Of a DNA stretch of 64,000 nt, positions 28,153 to 34,253 are shown one piece after another (position 1 is the stretch's first letter; each line of letters opens with the position of its first letter). The DNA lies in NCBI RefSeq assembly GCF_001299475.1, contig NZ_CYUJ01000003.1, positions 252,409-316,408 of the forward strand. The letters are read 5' to 3'. The notes under the pieces are model-generated. The model was not told the origin of the DNA and made no database searches. It was given only the letters and a program-made list of their open reading frames with translations. Both the position numbers and the translations under genes were made by a program. This DNA is from Neofamilia massiliensis (lineage in GTDB: Bacteria; Bacillota; Clostridia; Tissierellales; Peptoniphilaceae).

Positions 28153-28557
28153 TTACAAAACAGTAGGAGGTTTAAAAGCTTCTTTTATAGGGTCTCCCTT
28201 TACAGAAGATCCAACTTCAGGAATGTGAGGAATATATCTATTATCTTCAGAACCTTTCACGCTGTCAGTGATCTCCTTAACCCTTTTAACAAAAGTATCA
28301 ACATCTTCCTTAGTTTCTCCATTAAAGAGATCTAAAAACTCAATTGATAGCCCTGATTCAGAAAGGGCATCCCTACAATCAGCCTTTAACTCCCTTTCAA
28401 GCAATAATCTTTCCCTTTCCTCTAAGTCCTCATTGCTAGCATCTTTTTCCCTAGCAACTCTTTTTTGAACAATAGAGTTAACCTCATCTTGAGTAAATAA
28501 CTTTTCGCCACTTTCGTGGTCTTGTCCTAATTCTTGATTAGTTTCTTTTGCTTCCAT
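28153..28557 (-). CDS. Phage capsid scaffolding-like protein (DUF4355-type)
   Basis: A 134-residue, highly charged protein with LFTQDEVNSIVQKRVAREKD at 20-39 followed by a predicted long helix EDLEERERLLLERELKADCR. This is the layout of phage scaffold or capsid-assembly proteins that sit directly before the major capsid gene. No protease domain is visible. It is the first gene of the late module, about 48 bp downstream of a strong promoter. It is shorter than most homologues in full phages (about 180-220 residues), which may relate to a smaller shell; that last point is speculation. Confidence 0.75.
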   Translation of the reverse strand: MEAKETNQELGQDHESGEKLFTQDEVNSIVQKRVAREKDASNEDLEERERLLLERELKADCRDALSESGLSIEFLDLFNGETKEDVDTFVKRVKEITDSVKGSEDNRYIPHIPEVGSSVKGDPIKEAFKPPTVL

Positions 28558-28604
28558 TATAAAACCCCTTTATAAAGTATTTCCTGCATCATAGCAGTAA
28601 CTTA

Positions 28605-28633
28605 ATTATACTATATATTGATATATTTTTCAA
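28605..28633 (-). promoter_or_regulatory. Promoter of the element's late (capsid-sigma) operon
   Basis: On the minus strand TTGAAA and TATAAT are separated by exactly 17 bp. It lies between the early-module terminator and the scaffold gene, so capsid and sigma genes have their own host-type promoter. Confidence 0.75.
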
Positions 28634-28712
28634 TTTTAAAGGATTTTCAACTATATGTAGTATGTGTCATTATATAGGAATAATAGCACTTAATAAAATA
28701 CATAACATAAAA

Positions 28713-28740
28713 TAAAAAAAGGCCACTAATAAGCGACCTT
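28713..28740 (-). terminator. Terminator ending the element's early operon
   Basis: On the minus strand AGGTCGC pairs with GTGGCCT (two G-U pairs) and is followed by TTTTTTTATTTTA. It starts at the stop codon of the 74-residue gene and separates early and late modules. Confidence 0.8.
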
Positions 28741-28964
28741 TAAATATCGTCAAAAATTACAACTGACGACTTAATATTAAATTGTTTCTTCAAACTATCA
28801 ATCTGCAATAAGGCATCTTCCTCACTATCGCAAACAATTTGCCTATAGATCCCGTTAATAGTAACATCTATAGTCGCCTTGTCCTTAGAAACAATAGCCA
28901 GCAAGCTAACATTAGCCTCATTAAACCTATTTTCAAGTTCGATCAGCTTTCTTTTAAAACTCAT
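28740..28964 (-). CDS. Hypothetical protein, element early module
   Basis: A 74-residue soluble protein of unknown function. It looks like a helix (SFKRKLIELENRFNEANVSL) followed by beta strands (KATIDVTINGIYRQIVCDSE) and ends acidic. It has no signal peptide or metal motif. It is the last gene before the early terminator, 7 bp after the 80-residue gene. I do not recognise the family. Small genes at this place in satellites often act on the helper phage or host; nothing in the sequence shows that here. Confidence 0.65.
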   Translation of the reverse strand: MSFKRKLIELENRFNEANVSLLAIVSKDKATIDVTINGIYRQIVCDSEEDALLQIDSLKKQFNIKSSVVIFDDI

Positions 28965-28971
28965 ATTTAAC

Positions 28972-29214
28972 CTACTTTACTAACTTAAGCTTATCAGCAC
29001 TATAATTAATTTTTTCCTCAAGATCATTCAACCTTTCTTCCAGCTCAGCCTTTTCAAAGCCTACAAGCCTAATATTACATAAATAGCCCAAGGCCCTAGC
29101 CTTACTCTCATCAATTTCATCATTAGCAAGATCAATAATGATCCTTTGCAAGAACCTATTAACACCTGCAATAGTATTCAATCTATTAGAATATTTTTTC
29201 CCCAATAAAAACAC
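28972..29214 (-). CDS. Hypothetical helical protein, element early module
   Basis: An 80-residue, mostly helical protein. Residues 10-50 resemble the short helical proteins often found next to phage replication genes (RFLQRIIIDLANDEIDESKA then RALGYLCNIRLVGFE), and the tail is a coiled coil (KAELEERLNDLEEKINYSAD). A clear AGGAGG lies just upstream. It may bind a partner through the coiled coil. Function unknown; the neighbours are two unknown small genes. Confidence 0.7.
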   Translation of the reverse strand: MFLLGKKYSNRLNTIAGVNRFLQRIIIDLANDEIDESKARALGYLCNIRLVGFEKAELEERLNDLEEKINYSADKLKLVK

Positions 29215-29299
29215 CTCCTAACCAAGTAACCATCAAGAAGCTTAGGACTATAAGCCTACAATTAATAAACCTATAGCCCTAAAAAACATACAAAAATTT

Positions 29300-29488
29300 T
29301 TACTTGTAAATATCTACATCATCATGTTCATACCTCTTAGGCTTAGTACAATAATAAACAACAGCAACAGCCTTGCCCTTAATATTTAAAGTGTCAATCT
29401 TATAAACCTCACCCATAGTCAAATTTTTTAAAATAAAATTATTTTCCCAAGAATCAGGCTTATCTAAATTAACCATAACATACTTCAT
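29300..29488 (-). CDS. Hypothetical protein, element early module
   Basis: A 62-residue protein beginning MKYVMVNLDKPDSWENNFIL with a beta-rich middle (YKIDTLNIKGKAVAVVYYC) and a charged end. Its start overlaps the stop of the 78-residue gene by one base, so the two are translationally coupled and likely real. I do not recognise a family. Confidence 0.6.
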   Translation of the reverse strand: MKYVMVNLDKPDSWENNFILKNLTMGEVYKIDTLNIKGKAVAVVYYCTKPKRYEHDDVDIYK

Positions 29489-29724
29489 TAGCGAAGCCCT
29501 AAAGTGAAACCATCTTCAAGATACGATCTTTCCCTAAGACCTTGAAGTCTACCACATTCAAAAATCATCATAAGAAGCCAATTAACTTCTGTCTCGTCAT
29601 CTAATGAAATATCAATACAGTTTAAAGATCCTCGAACAATCAAAGCAAAGTCCTCAGGACTCTTTAAAACTATTCCACCTTCTGTCGCAATTTCTCTAAT
29701 ATCTTTTTCGTTTATAAATAACAT
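29488..29724 (-). CDS. Hypothetical acidic protein, element early module
   Basis: A 78-residue acidic protein (MLFINEKDIREIATEGGIVL..., with ETEVNWLLMMIFECGRLQGL near 45-65). It has no transmembrane or DNA-binding motif. An AAAGGATAAA ribosome binding site precedes it, and its stop codon overlaps the next start. Function unknown. Confidence 0.6.
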   Translation of the reverse strand: MLFINEKDIREIATEGGIVLKSPEDFALIVRGSLNCIDISLDDETEVNWLLMMIFECGRLQGLRERSYLEDGFTLGLR

Positions 29725-29753
29725 TTTAAATTTATCCTTTCTTTTAGTTGGGG

Positions 29754-30023
29754 TTATATTTGTGGCTTATCATATGCAACGCTATTTCCCAAATAACATA
29801 TTCCGCCTGAATTTCTTATTTTTTCGTAGCTATCCTCTGTACCTTCATACAATATAAATACGTTATAATATGGATCTTCACCATAAGCTACTGCATTATA
29901 TTTAATGCTTAATATCTCCGTGCCGTAATCTTGCAAATAGTTTAATGTTCCATTTACATGACTTTCTATTTCGTCATCTTCAAGAAAACTTAAAACCCAT
30001 ATTTGTTTATATTTCTTTTCCAT
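29754..30023 (-). CDS. Hypothetical protein, element early module
   Basis: An 89-residue protein with an alternating strand/helix pattern (KQIWVLSFLEDDEIESHVNG then TLNYLQDYGTEILSIKYNAV), like a small alpha/beta domain with acidic surface. An AAAGGATAAG ribosome binding site lies before the ATG. It is the first of the small genes after a repeat-rich 184-bp gap. No recognised family. Confidence 0.6.
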   Translation of the reverse strand: MEKKYKQIWVLSFLEDDEIESHVNGTLNYLQDYGTEILSIKYNAVAYGEDPYYNVFILYEGTEDSYEKIRNSGGICYLGNSVAYDKPQI

Positions 30024-30063
30024 TTACTTATCCTTTCTTTTTTCTATACTCCTATATTAGAGT

Positions 30064-30209
30064 GTTAACTAGCTAATGTTGGCTATTTTACTTTACTTCA
30101 CTAGCTTACACAATGTTAGCTAGTAACATGCTACTTTATACTAGAATACATTTTTATGTTAACTAGTACATATATATATATTTAGCCATTTATAACTAGA
30201 ATACATTTT
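30064..30209. repeat. Repeat-rich non-coding segment: possible replication origin iterons
   Basis: Three related copies of GTTA(A/G)CTAG (30064, 30115, 30158) and a 15-bp direct repeat ACTAGAATACATTTT (30140-30154 and 30195-30209) lie in an A+T-rich 184-bp gap beside the ATPase gene. Repeats of this kind next to a replication ATPase are typical of origins; an operator cluster is the alternative. Confidence 0.5.
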
Positions 30210-31557
30210 ATTTATTGTCTATAGAGAACTTAACTTCTTCTTGAATAGGCACTACAAAATTTTCAAGATCTTCAGGCCAGCCCCAATAATAATGGCCTTG
30301 ATACTCATATCTCTTAGACTTTATGTTTAATTCCTTTTTGGCTTCCTCTAGTGTCCTGTTTGATATTCCTTCAGCTTCAGCCTTTTGTACAATTGTCTCT
30401 TTTAGCATTGGCCCGTCTTCTAACAATTCATAAAGAAAATCCTTTGCCTTATCTTTTTTAGGTGCTGCTCTTCTTACTTCAAAATCATTCATTATTTCAT
30501 CTGCTGATAAATTACTATATCCGTCAAAAACAATTCCGCCCGCCTTTGGATCAATATGGAACTGTATTGTTTTTATTTTTCTTATATCTGCAACGTTAGT
30601 TTTTACTGCACATAAATTTATTAATGAACTTTCCCTATCTCTAGCAAGGGCCAAAACATTCCTAGCAGCGGCAACTGTATCTATTGATCCAGTAACCCTA
30701 TTAATGGCTTTTGCTCCAGTGTTTTTATTTGTATGAGCCAGCAATATAACTGTCATATCGTATTTTTCACAAAGGTAAAACAAAGGATTGAGGGCCTCTC
30801 TCATACTAGCTTGATCATTACCTTTAGTATTAGGTGGTAAAAATGCCTGTAAAGTGTCAAAGATTATAATATCTGGCTTATGTTCTATTATAAAATTTTC
30901 CAGTTCTTTATCTTTATAGTTAGTTGATTTTTCATCTTCTGACATCATAATTATATTTTTATAATTAGGCTTTTCTTTAAAACCCTCTAACCTGTTTTTT
31001 AACATTGAAGGACTATCCTCAGCACTTTGGTATATAATTTTATACTCTTTAAAATCTAATCCATAGAATATAGAATTGGGGTTATCTATATAACCACCAC
31101 TTGACAATACTGCTGCAAGATTCAAGGATAAATAAGTCTTACCTGTTCCAGGTTCTGAAGCTATAACAGTTATACAGCCTTTAGGGATCCATGGAAACCA
31201 TATCCATTCTACATCTTTAGCCTCTATATCTTCAAAAGATATAGCCTTATACTTAGATTTAACTGGCCTAGGCTTATTCTTATTCACTTTCTTGCAACTT
31301 GAAATTGCCCTGCTAATATAGTCATCAATATCATCAACATCATTAAAAGTCTTATAAGGCTTAGAATTAACAATAATTCTTTTCATCTGTTCCCCGTCCT
31401 TGGCCGTCCAATAAGCTAAAAAATTGCTATAAGCCTCTTTATAAGATTCAATTGATGAAAATTCAAGCTTAGAAGAATTGTAAAGGCCATTAAAATAATC
31501 TTTATCATCTGCCTTTATTTGCTCAATAAGTTTAAAATCTTCTGTAATTAAATTCAT
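30208..31557 (-). CDS. RecA-fold AAA ATPase (RepA/DnaB-like), probable element replication protein
   Basis: A 449-residue protein. Residues 1-105 form a short helical N-terminal region; a RecA-like ATPase core follows with Walker A ASEPGTGKT (133-141), Walker B DIIIFDTLQAF, and AHTNKNTGAKAINRVTGS carrying the sensor region. The final 90 residues look like a winged helix (ETIVQKAEAEGISNRTLEEA). This resembles RepA-type hexameric helicases (AAA_25) of plasmids, phages and islands. It probably unwinds DNA during element replication. There is no primase domain, so host or helper primase would be needed. Confidence 0.85.
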   Translation of the reverse strand: MNLITEDFKLIEQIKADDKDYFNGLYNSSKLEFSSIESYKEAYSNFLAYWTAKDGEQMKRIIVNSKPYKTFNDVDDIDDYISRAISSCKKVNKNKPRPVKSKYKAISFEDIEAKDVEWIWFPWIPKGCITVIASEPGTGKTYLSLNLAAVLSSGGYIDNPNSIFYGLDFKEYKIIYQSAEDSPSMLKNRLEGFKEKPNYKNIIMMSEDEKSTNYKDKELENFIIEHKPDIIIFDTLQAFLPPNTKGNDQASMREALNPLFYLCEKYDMTVILLAHTNKNTGAKAINRVTGSIDTVAAARNVLALARDRESSLINLCAVKTNVADIRKIKTIQFHIDPKAGGIVFDGYSNLSADEIMNDFEVRRAAPKKDKAKDFLYELLEDGPMLKETIVQKAEAEGISNRTLEEAKKELNIKSKRYEYQGHYYWGWPEDLENFVVPIQEEVKFSIDNK

Positions 31558-31599
31558 TCAAAAATTCCTCACCTCTTTTCTAATAAATATGCTATAATT

Positions 31600-31677
31600 A
31601 GAAAGGATATTAATTTATCCTTTCTTTAGACCATGGCTTTTAGTTGGGGAACTTTTATAGGCCATGGTCCTTTTTTG
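31600..31677 (+). other. Twin hairpins with plus-strand T-run between two minus-strand genes
   Basis: A 9-bp perfect hairpin (AGAAAGGAT/ATCCTTTCT) is followed by GACCATGGC/GCCATGGTC with CTTTTTTG on the plus strand. Its terminator polarity is opposite to the flanking genes. It may be a small antisense RNA or a barrier to plus-strand transcription; TATAAT at 31593 lacks a good -35. Confidence 0.45.
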
Positions 31678-31681
31678 TTTC

Positions 31682-31870
31682 CTACTGCCTAACATCATCA
31701 TCTTTTAAATTAAACCTTTCTTTTAAATAGTCTATAGGGACCCTACCATTAACAGTCATATAACCTTGATCCTCAAGCTCACGATTTAAGGCTCTAATAA
31801 TCTGATATCCCTTACCTTGCTTGACGCTTAACATATCCATAACGTCATCAATAGTCGCTAATCTTGACAT
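31682..31870 (-). CDS. Excisionase-like small DNA-binding protein
   Basis: A 62-residue winged-helix-like protein: MSRLATIDDVMDMLSVKQGK then GYQIIRALNRELEDQGYMTV with NGRVPIDYLKERF. This pattern is seen in small Xis/HTH proteins of Gram-positive integrative elements. It overlaps the Cro-like gene by 13 bp, so they are co-expressed. A recombination directionality role is inferred from family and context. Confidence 0.75.
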   Translation of the reverse strand: MSRLATIDDVMDMLSVKQGKGYQIIRALNRELEDQGYMTVNGRVPIDYLKERFNLKDDDVRQ

Positions 31871-32082
31871 TTTACACCTCCAGTATTAAAAAATATCTCC
31901 CCAATTTCAATAGCAGTAAGCTTATATCTCTCACTTATAGCTACTATTTCTTCTTGTCTAAATTGTGCATTATTATTAATTTTTAAGTTTAACCTAGATG
32001 CACTTATGCCAATAGCTTTCGCTAGGTCTACTTGAGTATCTCCACACTCAACCATTTTAGCCTTTAATTTGTTTGGATTCAC
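31858..32082 (-). CDS. Cro-like XRE-family regulator
   Basis: A 74-residue helix-turn-helix protein: NPNKLKAKMVECGDTQVDLA with KAIGISASRLNLKINNN forming the HTH, and a short C-terminal helix ending in CQD. It is the first gene of the early minus-strand operon, divergent from the CI-like repressor across a 145-bp switch region. By analogy with phage it would counteract the repressor. Confidence 0.82.
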   Translation of the reverse strand: MNPNKLKAKMVECGDTQVDLAKAIGISASRLNLKINNNAQFRQEEIVAISERYKLTAIEIGEIFFNTGGVKCQD

Positions 32083-32102
32083 TTTTACACCTCCTTTCCT
32101 GT

Positions 32103-32193
32103 TTTACGGTATTTACTTTTTACTGTATCCGTTAATTATTATTATAAGTGTTTTTTTACTGTTGTCAATAGTTTTTATTGCAAATTTACGGAA
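32103..32193. promoter_or_regulatory. Switch operator array (four TTTAC[G/T]G sites)
   Basis: TTTACGGTA (32103), TTTACTGTA (32119), TTTACTGTT (32155) and TTTACGGAA (32185) share a 7-bp core in the same orientation. The third and fourth lie inside the spacers of the two divergent promoters, so repressor binding would block both. Confidence 0.65.
32141..32168 (-). promoter_or_regulatory. Early (lytic-direction) promoter of the element
   Basis: Minus-strand TTGACA (perfect) and TATAAT (perfect) are separated by 16 bp. It fires toward the Cro-like, excisionase-like and ATPase genes and overlaps operator TTTACTGTT. Confidence 0.8.
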
Positions 32194-32205
32194 AAAGTTT
32201 ATAAT
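32178..32205 (+). promoter_or_regulatory. Repressor promoter of the element
   Basis: Plus-strand TTGCAA and TATAAT are separated by 16 bp, with operator TTTACGGAA in the spacer. The transcript leader is short, with GAGGAGG just ahead of the repressor ATG. Confidence 0.7.
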
Positions 32206-32227
32206 TGTTTTATGAGGAGGTTTTAAA

Positions 32228-32923
32228 ATGTGCTTTTCAACAAAATTAAAGAAATTAAGAACTGAAAAAGAGCTAACACAAAAAGAGTTATCTAGTGAAT
32301 TAAAAAAGCTTTATGATATTAATTTTTCAAATAGAAATATTTCCTATTATGAAAGAGAAGAAAATGGGGCTACCATTCCCGATTTAAAAATAGTAGAAGC
32401 TTTAGCTAACTATTTTAATGTTTCTACTAACTACCTTCTAGGAATTAGTGAAAAATCCCAAGAAGAAGAAATTGTAAAAAGGTTAACTGAGAAAACTGAT
32501 GACAATACTATTAAATGGTATGAAGACGATCCATCAAAGAACTACAATGAGTTTAATGACAGATTGCTTGAAAATTATTCTAGGGTTTTCAACAGGAACT
32601 ATTTTCTCCAAAAACTAAGTGAAATAGTAGATATTGATGCTGAGAATATATGTTATAACGTATACTACACTGATATTTCAGGTAATTTCTATGTACTAAT
32701 AGATATTGAAACTGTTATTCATCTTTATTATGTGGAGACTGACATTGAATTTGATGCAATGACAGAATTCTATTGCAGTGATTACAAAATAATAAAAATA
32801 GGAGATTCAAGCAAAATTCCAGCCATTAATGATCTATTAGAATCAGCGACAATTGATGATAATCAAAAAAACAGAACATCAACATTAAATAGCTTACTAG
32901 ACAATTTAAACAATATAGACTAA
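32228..32923 (+). CDS. CI-like XRE repressor of the element
   Basis: A 231-residue protein. The N-terminal helix-turn-helix (residues 5-70) reads KLKKLRTEKELTQKELSSEL with ISYYEREENGATIPDLKIVE and YFNVSTNYLLGIS. The C-terminal half is acidic and beta-rich with no Ser/Lys LexA-type peptidase motif, so induction by RecA self-cleavage is unlikely; an antirepressor from a helper phage is one possibility. It diverges from the Cro-like gene and is 31 bp upstream of the integrase, with which it is probably co-transcribed. Confidence 0.85.
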   Translation: MCFSTKLKKLRTEKELTQKELSSELKKLYDINFSNRNISYYEREENGATIPDLKIVEALANYFNVSTNYLLGISEKSQEEEIVKRLTEKTDDNTIKWYEDDPSKNYNEFNDRLLENYSRVFNRNYFLQKLSEIVDIDAENICYNVYYTDISGNFYVLIDIETVIHLYYVETDIEFDAMTEFYCSDYKIIKIGDSSKIPAINDLLESATIDDNQKNRTSTLNSLLDNLNNID

Positions 32924-32954
32924 CCCCAACAGTCAAAGAAAGGAATGAAATAAT

Positions 32955-34013
32955 ATGCCAGCATACAAAGACACCAATAACAACACATGGTACTGTAAAT
33001 TTTATTATGAAGACTACAAGGGAGAAACAAAGACAAAATTTAAAAGAGGCTTTAAAAGAAAGAAAGACGCCCAAGAATTTGAAAGGAATTTCTTACAGTC
33101 AAGCCAGTTTCAACCTGAAATCCCATTCAAGGATTTTATAGAGATCTATAAGAAAGACACCTATCCCCAATTAAGAGAGCATACAATACAAAATAAAAAA
33201 TATAGATTAGTTAGAATCCTGCCATACTTTGAAGATATACCACTAAAAGACATAACATCAATAGATATAGTAAAGTGGCAAAATGAAATGATAAAACTAG
33301 GCTTTAAAAGCTCATATATAAACAACCTACAAAATCAACTATCAGCAATATTAAATCATGCAGTAAAATTCTATGGCCTAAAAGAAAATCCAGCAAGAAA
33401 AGCAGGCAGGGTTAACATACCTGATGAAATTCCCTCTAAAATGAGATTCTGGACCTTTGACGAATATAGCCATGTAATAGCATTAATAAACGATTTAAAA
33501 GCAAAAACGGCTATAAATCTCTTGTACTGGACAGGTATGAGAAAAGGAGAGTTGTTCGCTCTTACTTGGGCAGATATAGATCTAGAAAACAAAACAATAA
33601 ACATAAACAAGTCATATCAAAGACTAAAAGGAAAAGACGTAATAACACCAACAAAGACCTATGAAAACAGGCTAATAATGATCCCTGATACAACAGTAAA
33701 TCAATTACTAGAATATAAAGCCAAATGTTATGACACTAGCCCTGACGCACCAGTTTTCCAATGGAATAAAAGATTTATAGAAAATGGAATAAAACAAGGC
33801 TCACAAGATGCAGGAATAGAAAGAATCCACGTTCACGGCCTAAGACATAGCCACGCAAGCTATTTAATAAATCAAAAAGTTAATATAGTCCTAATATCAA
33901 AAAGACTAGGCCACAAAGACACATCAATAACACTAGACACCTATAGCCACTTCTTCCCTACTGAAGAAATAAACCTAATGGAGAACATAAACAAACAACT
34001 AGAAAATAAATAA
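32955..34013 (+). CDS. int: Tyrosine-type integrase of the element
   Basis: A 352-residue site-specific recombinase of the phage integrase family. An N-terminal arm-binding domain (AYKDTNNNTWYCKFYYEDYK) is followed by a SAM-like core-binding domain and the catalytic domain with R196 (GMRKGEL), H294-R297 (HGLRH), H320 (LGHKD) and nucleophile Y330 (DTYSH). All catalytic residues are intact. It lies beside the attachment site in the tRNA-Sec gene, as is normal for tRNA-targeting elements, and ends at a strong bidirectional hairpin. Confidence 0.95.
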   Translation: MPAYKDTNNNTWYCKFYYEDYKGETKTKFKRGFKRKKDAQEFERNFLQSSQFQPEIPFKDFIEIYKKDTYPQLREHTIQNKKYRLVRILPYFEDIPLKDITSIDIVKWQNEMIKLGFKSSYINNLQNQLSAILNHAVKFYGLKENPARKAGRVNIPDEIPSKMRFWTFDEYSHVIALINDLKAKTAINLLYWTGMRKGELFALTWADIDLENKTININKSYQRLKGKDVITPTKTYENRLIMIPDTTVNQLLEYKAKCYDTSPDAPVFQWNKRFIENGIKQGSQDAGIERIHVHGLRHSHASYLINQKVNIVLISKRLGHKDTSITLDTYSHFFPTEEINLMENINKQLENK

Positions 34014-34029
34014 AACAAACACAACAAAA

Positions 34030-34086
34030 AGAAGCATATTGCATTCAGCCAGATTATAATTGATTGGCCTGCAATATGCTTCTTTT
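34030..34086. terminator. Bidirectional terminator of int and new selC terminator
   Basis: AGAAGCATATTGCA and TGCAATATGCTTCT form a 14-bp perfect stem. TTTT follows on the plus strand, and TTTTTGTTG follows on the minus strand. It lies about 66 bp beyond the tRNA-Sec 3' end, so it can replace the terminator displaced by integration. Confidence 0.85.
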
Positions 34087-34091
34087 AATTT

Positions 34092-34111
34092 TAGTATCAA
34101 ATTAGTATCAC
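34092..34111 (+). repeat. Right arm-type integrase binding repeats
   Basis: TAGTATCAAA (34092) and TAGTATCAC (34103) with an 11-bp pitch match the pair at the left end of the element in sequence, pitch and orientation. Confidence 0.7.
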
Positions 34112-34151
34112 TTATTTTTTTAATGGCTAATTTTCAACGTTTAAATACATT

Positions 34152-34169
34152 ATGGCGAAGACGAGTGGG
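34152..34169 (-). repeat. Right attachment site within tRNA-Sec 3' end
   Basis: The 18-bp copy of the core that forms the functional 3' end of the tRNA gene. The element supplies these bases, so integration preserves the tRNA. Confidence 0.95.
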
Positions 34170-34247
34170 AATCGAACCCACCTAAGAGGAACTCCTCTCA
34201 CAACGGTTTTGAAGACCGCAGAGCACACCAGAAACTCATTCGCCTTC
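34153..34247 (-). tRNA. selC: tRNA-Sec (anticodon TCA)
   Basis: The minus strand folds as a 95-nt selenocysteine tRNA. An 8-bp acceptor stem (GAAGGCGA with TCGTCTTC, one G-U pair) is followed by a G discriminator and encoded CCA. The anticodon loop CTTCAAA has anticodon at 34212-34210, with a long variable arm (AGAGGA/TCCTCT) and T arm GTGGG-TTCGATT-CCCAC. It decodes the UGA codons in grdA and grdB. It lies only 6 bp after the LysR stop codon, so it is co-transcribed with that gene or uses a promoter inside its end. Its 3' end is the integration site of the neighbouring element. Confidence 0.97.
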
Positions 34248-34253
34248 AGATTT

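Larger units (their letters stand above)
25980..34169. mobile_element. 8.2 kb capsid-encoding integrative element (satellite-like) in selC
   Basis: The element is bounded by an 18-bp direct repeat of the tRNA-Sec 3' end. From the selC side inward it carries a tyrosine integrase and CI-like repressor (plus strand), then on the minus strand Cro-like and excisionase-like proteins, a RecA-fold ATPase, five small unknown proteins, a terminator, a new promoter, a scaffold protein, a major capsid protein and a sigma-70 factor. No conjugation, portal, terminase, protease, tail or lysis gene is present. The layout resembles phage-inducible chromosomal islands more than a full prophage. A decayed prophage is the alternative, but all ORFs are intact. 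Confidence 0.9.

Noticed and set aside
26000-34150. Integrative conjugative element or intact prophage
   Set aside because: No relaxase, mating-pair, portal, terminase, tail or lysis genes; only capsid and scaffold from the structural set.
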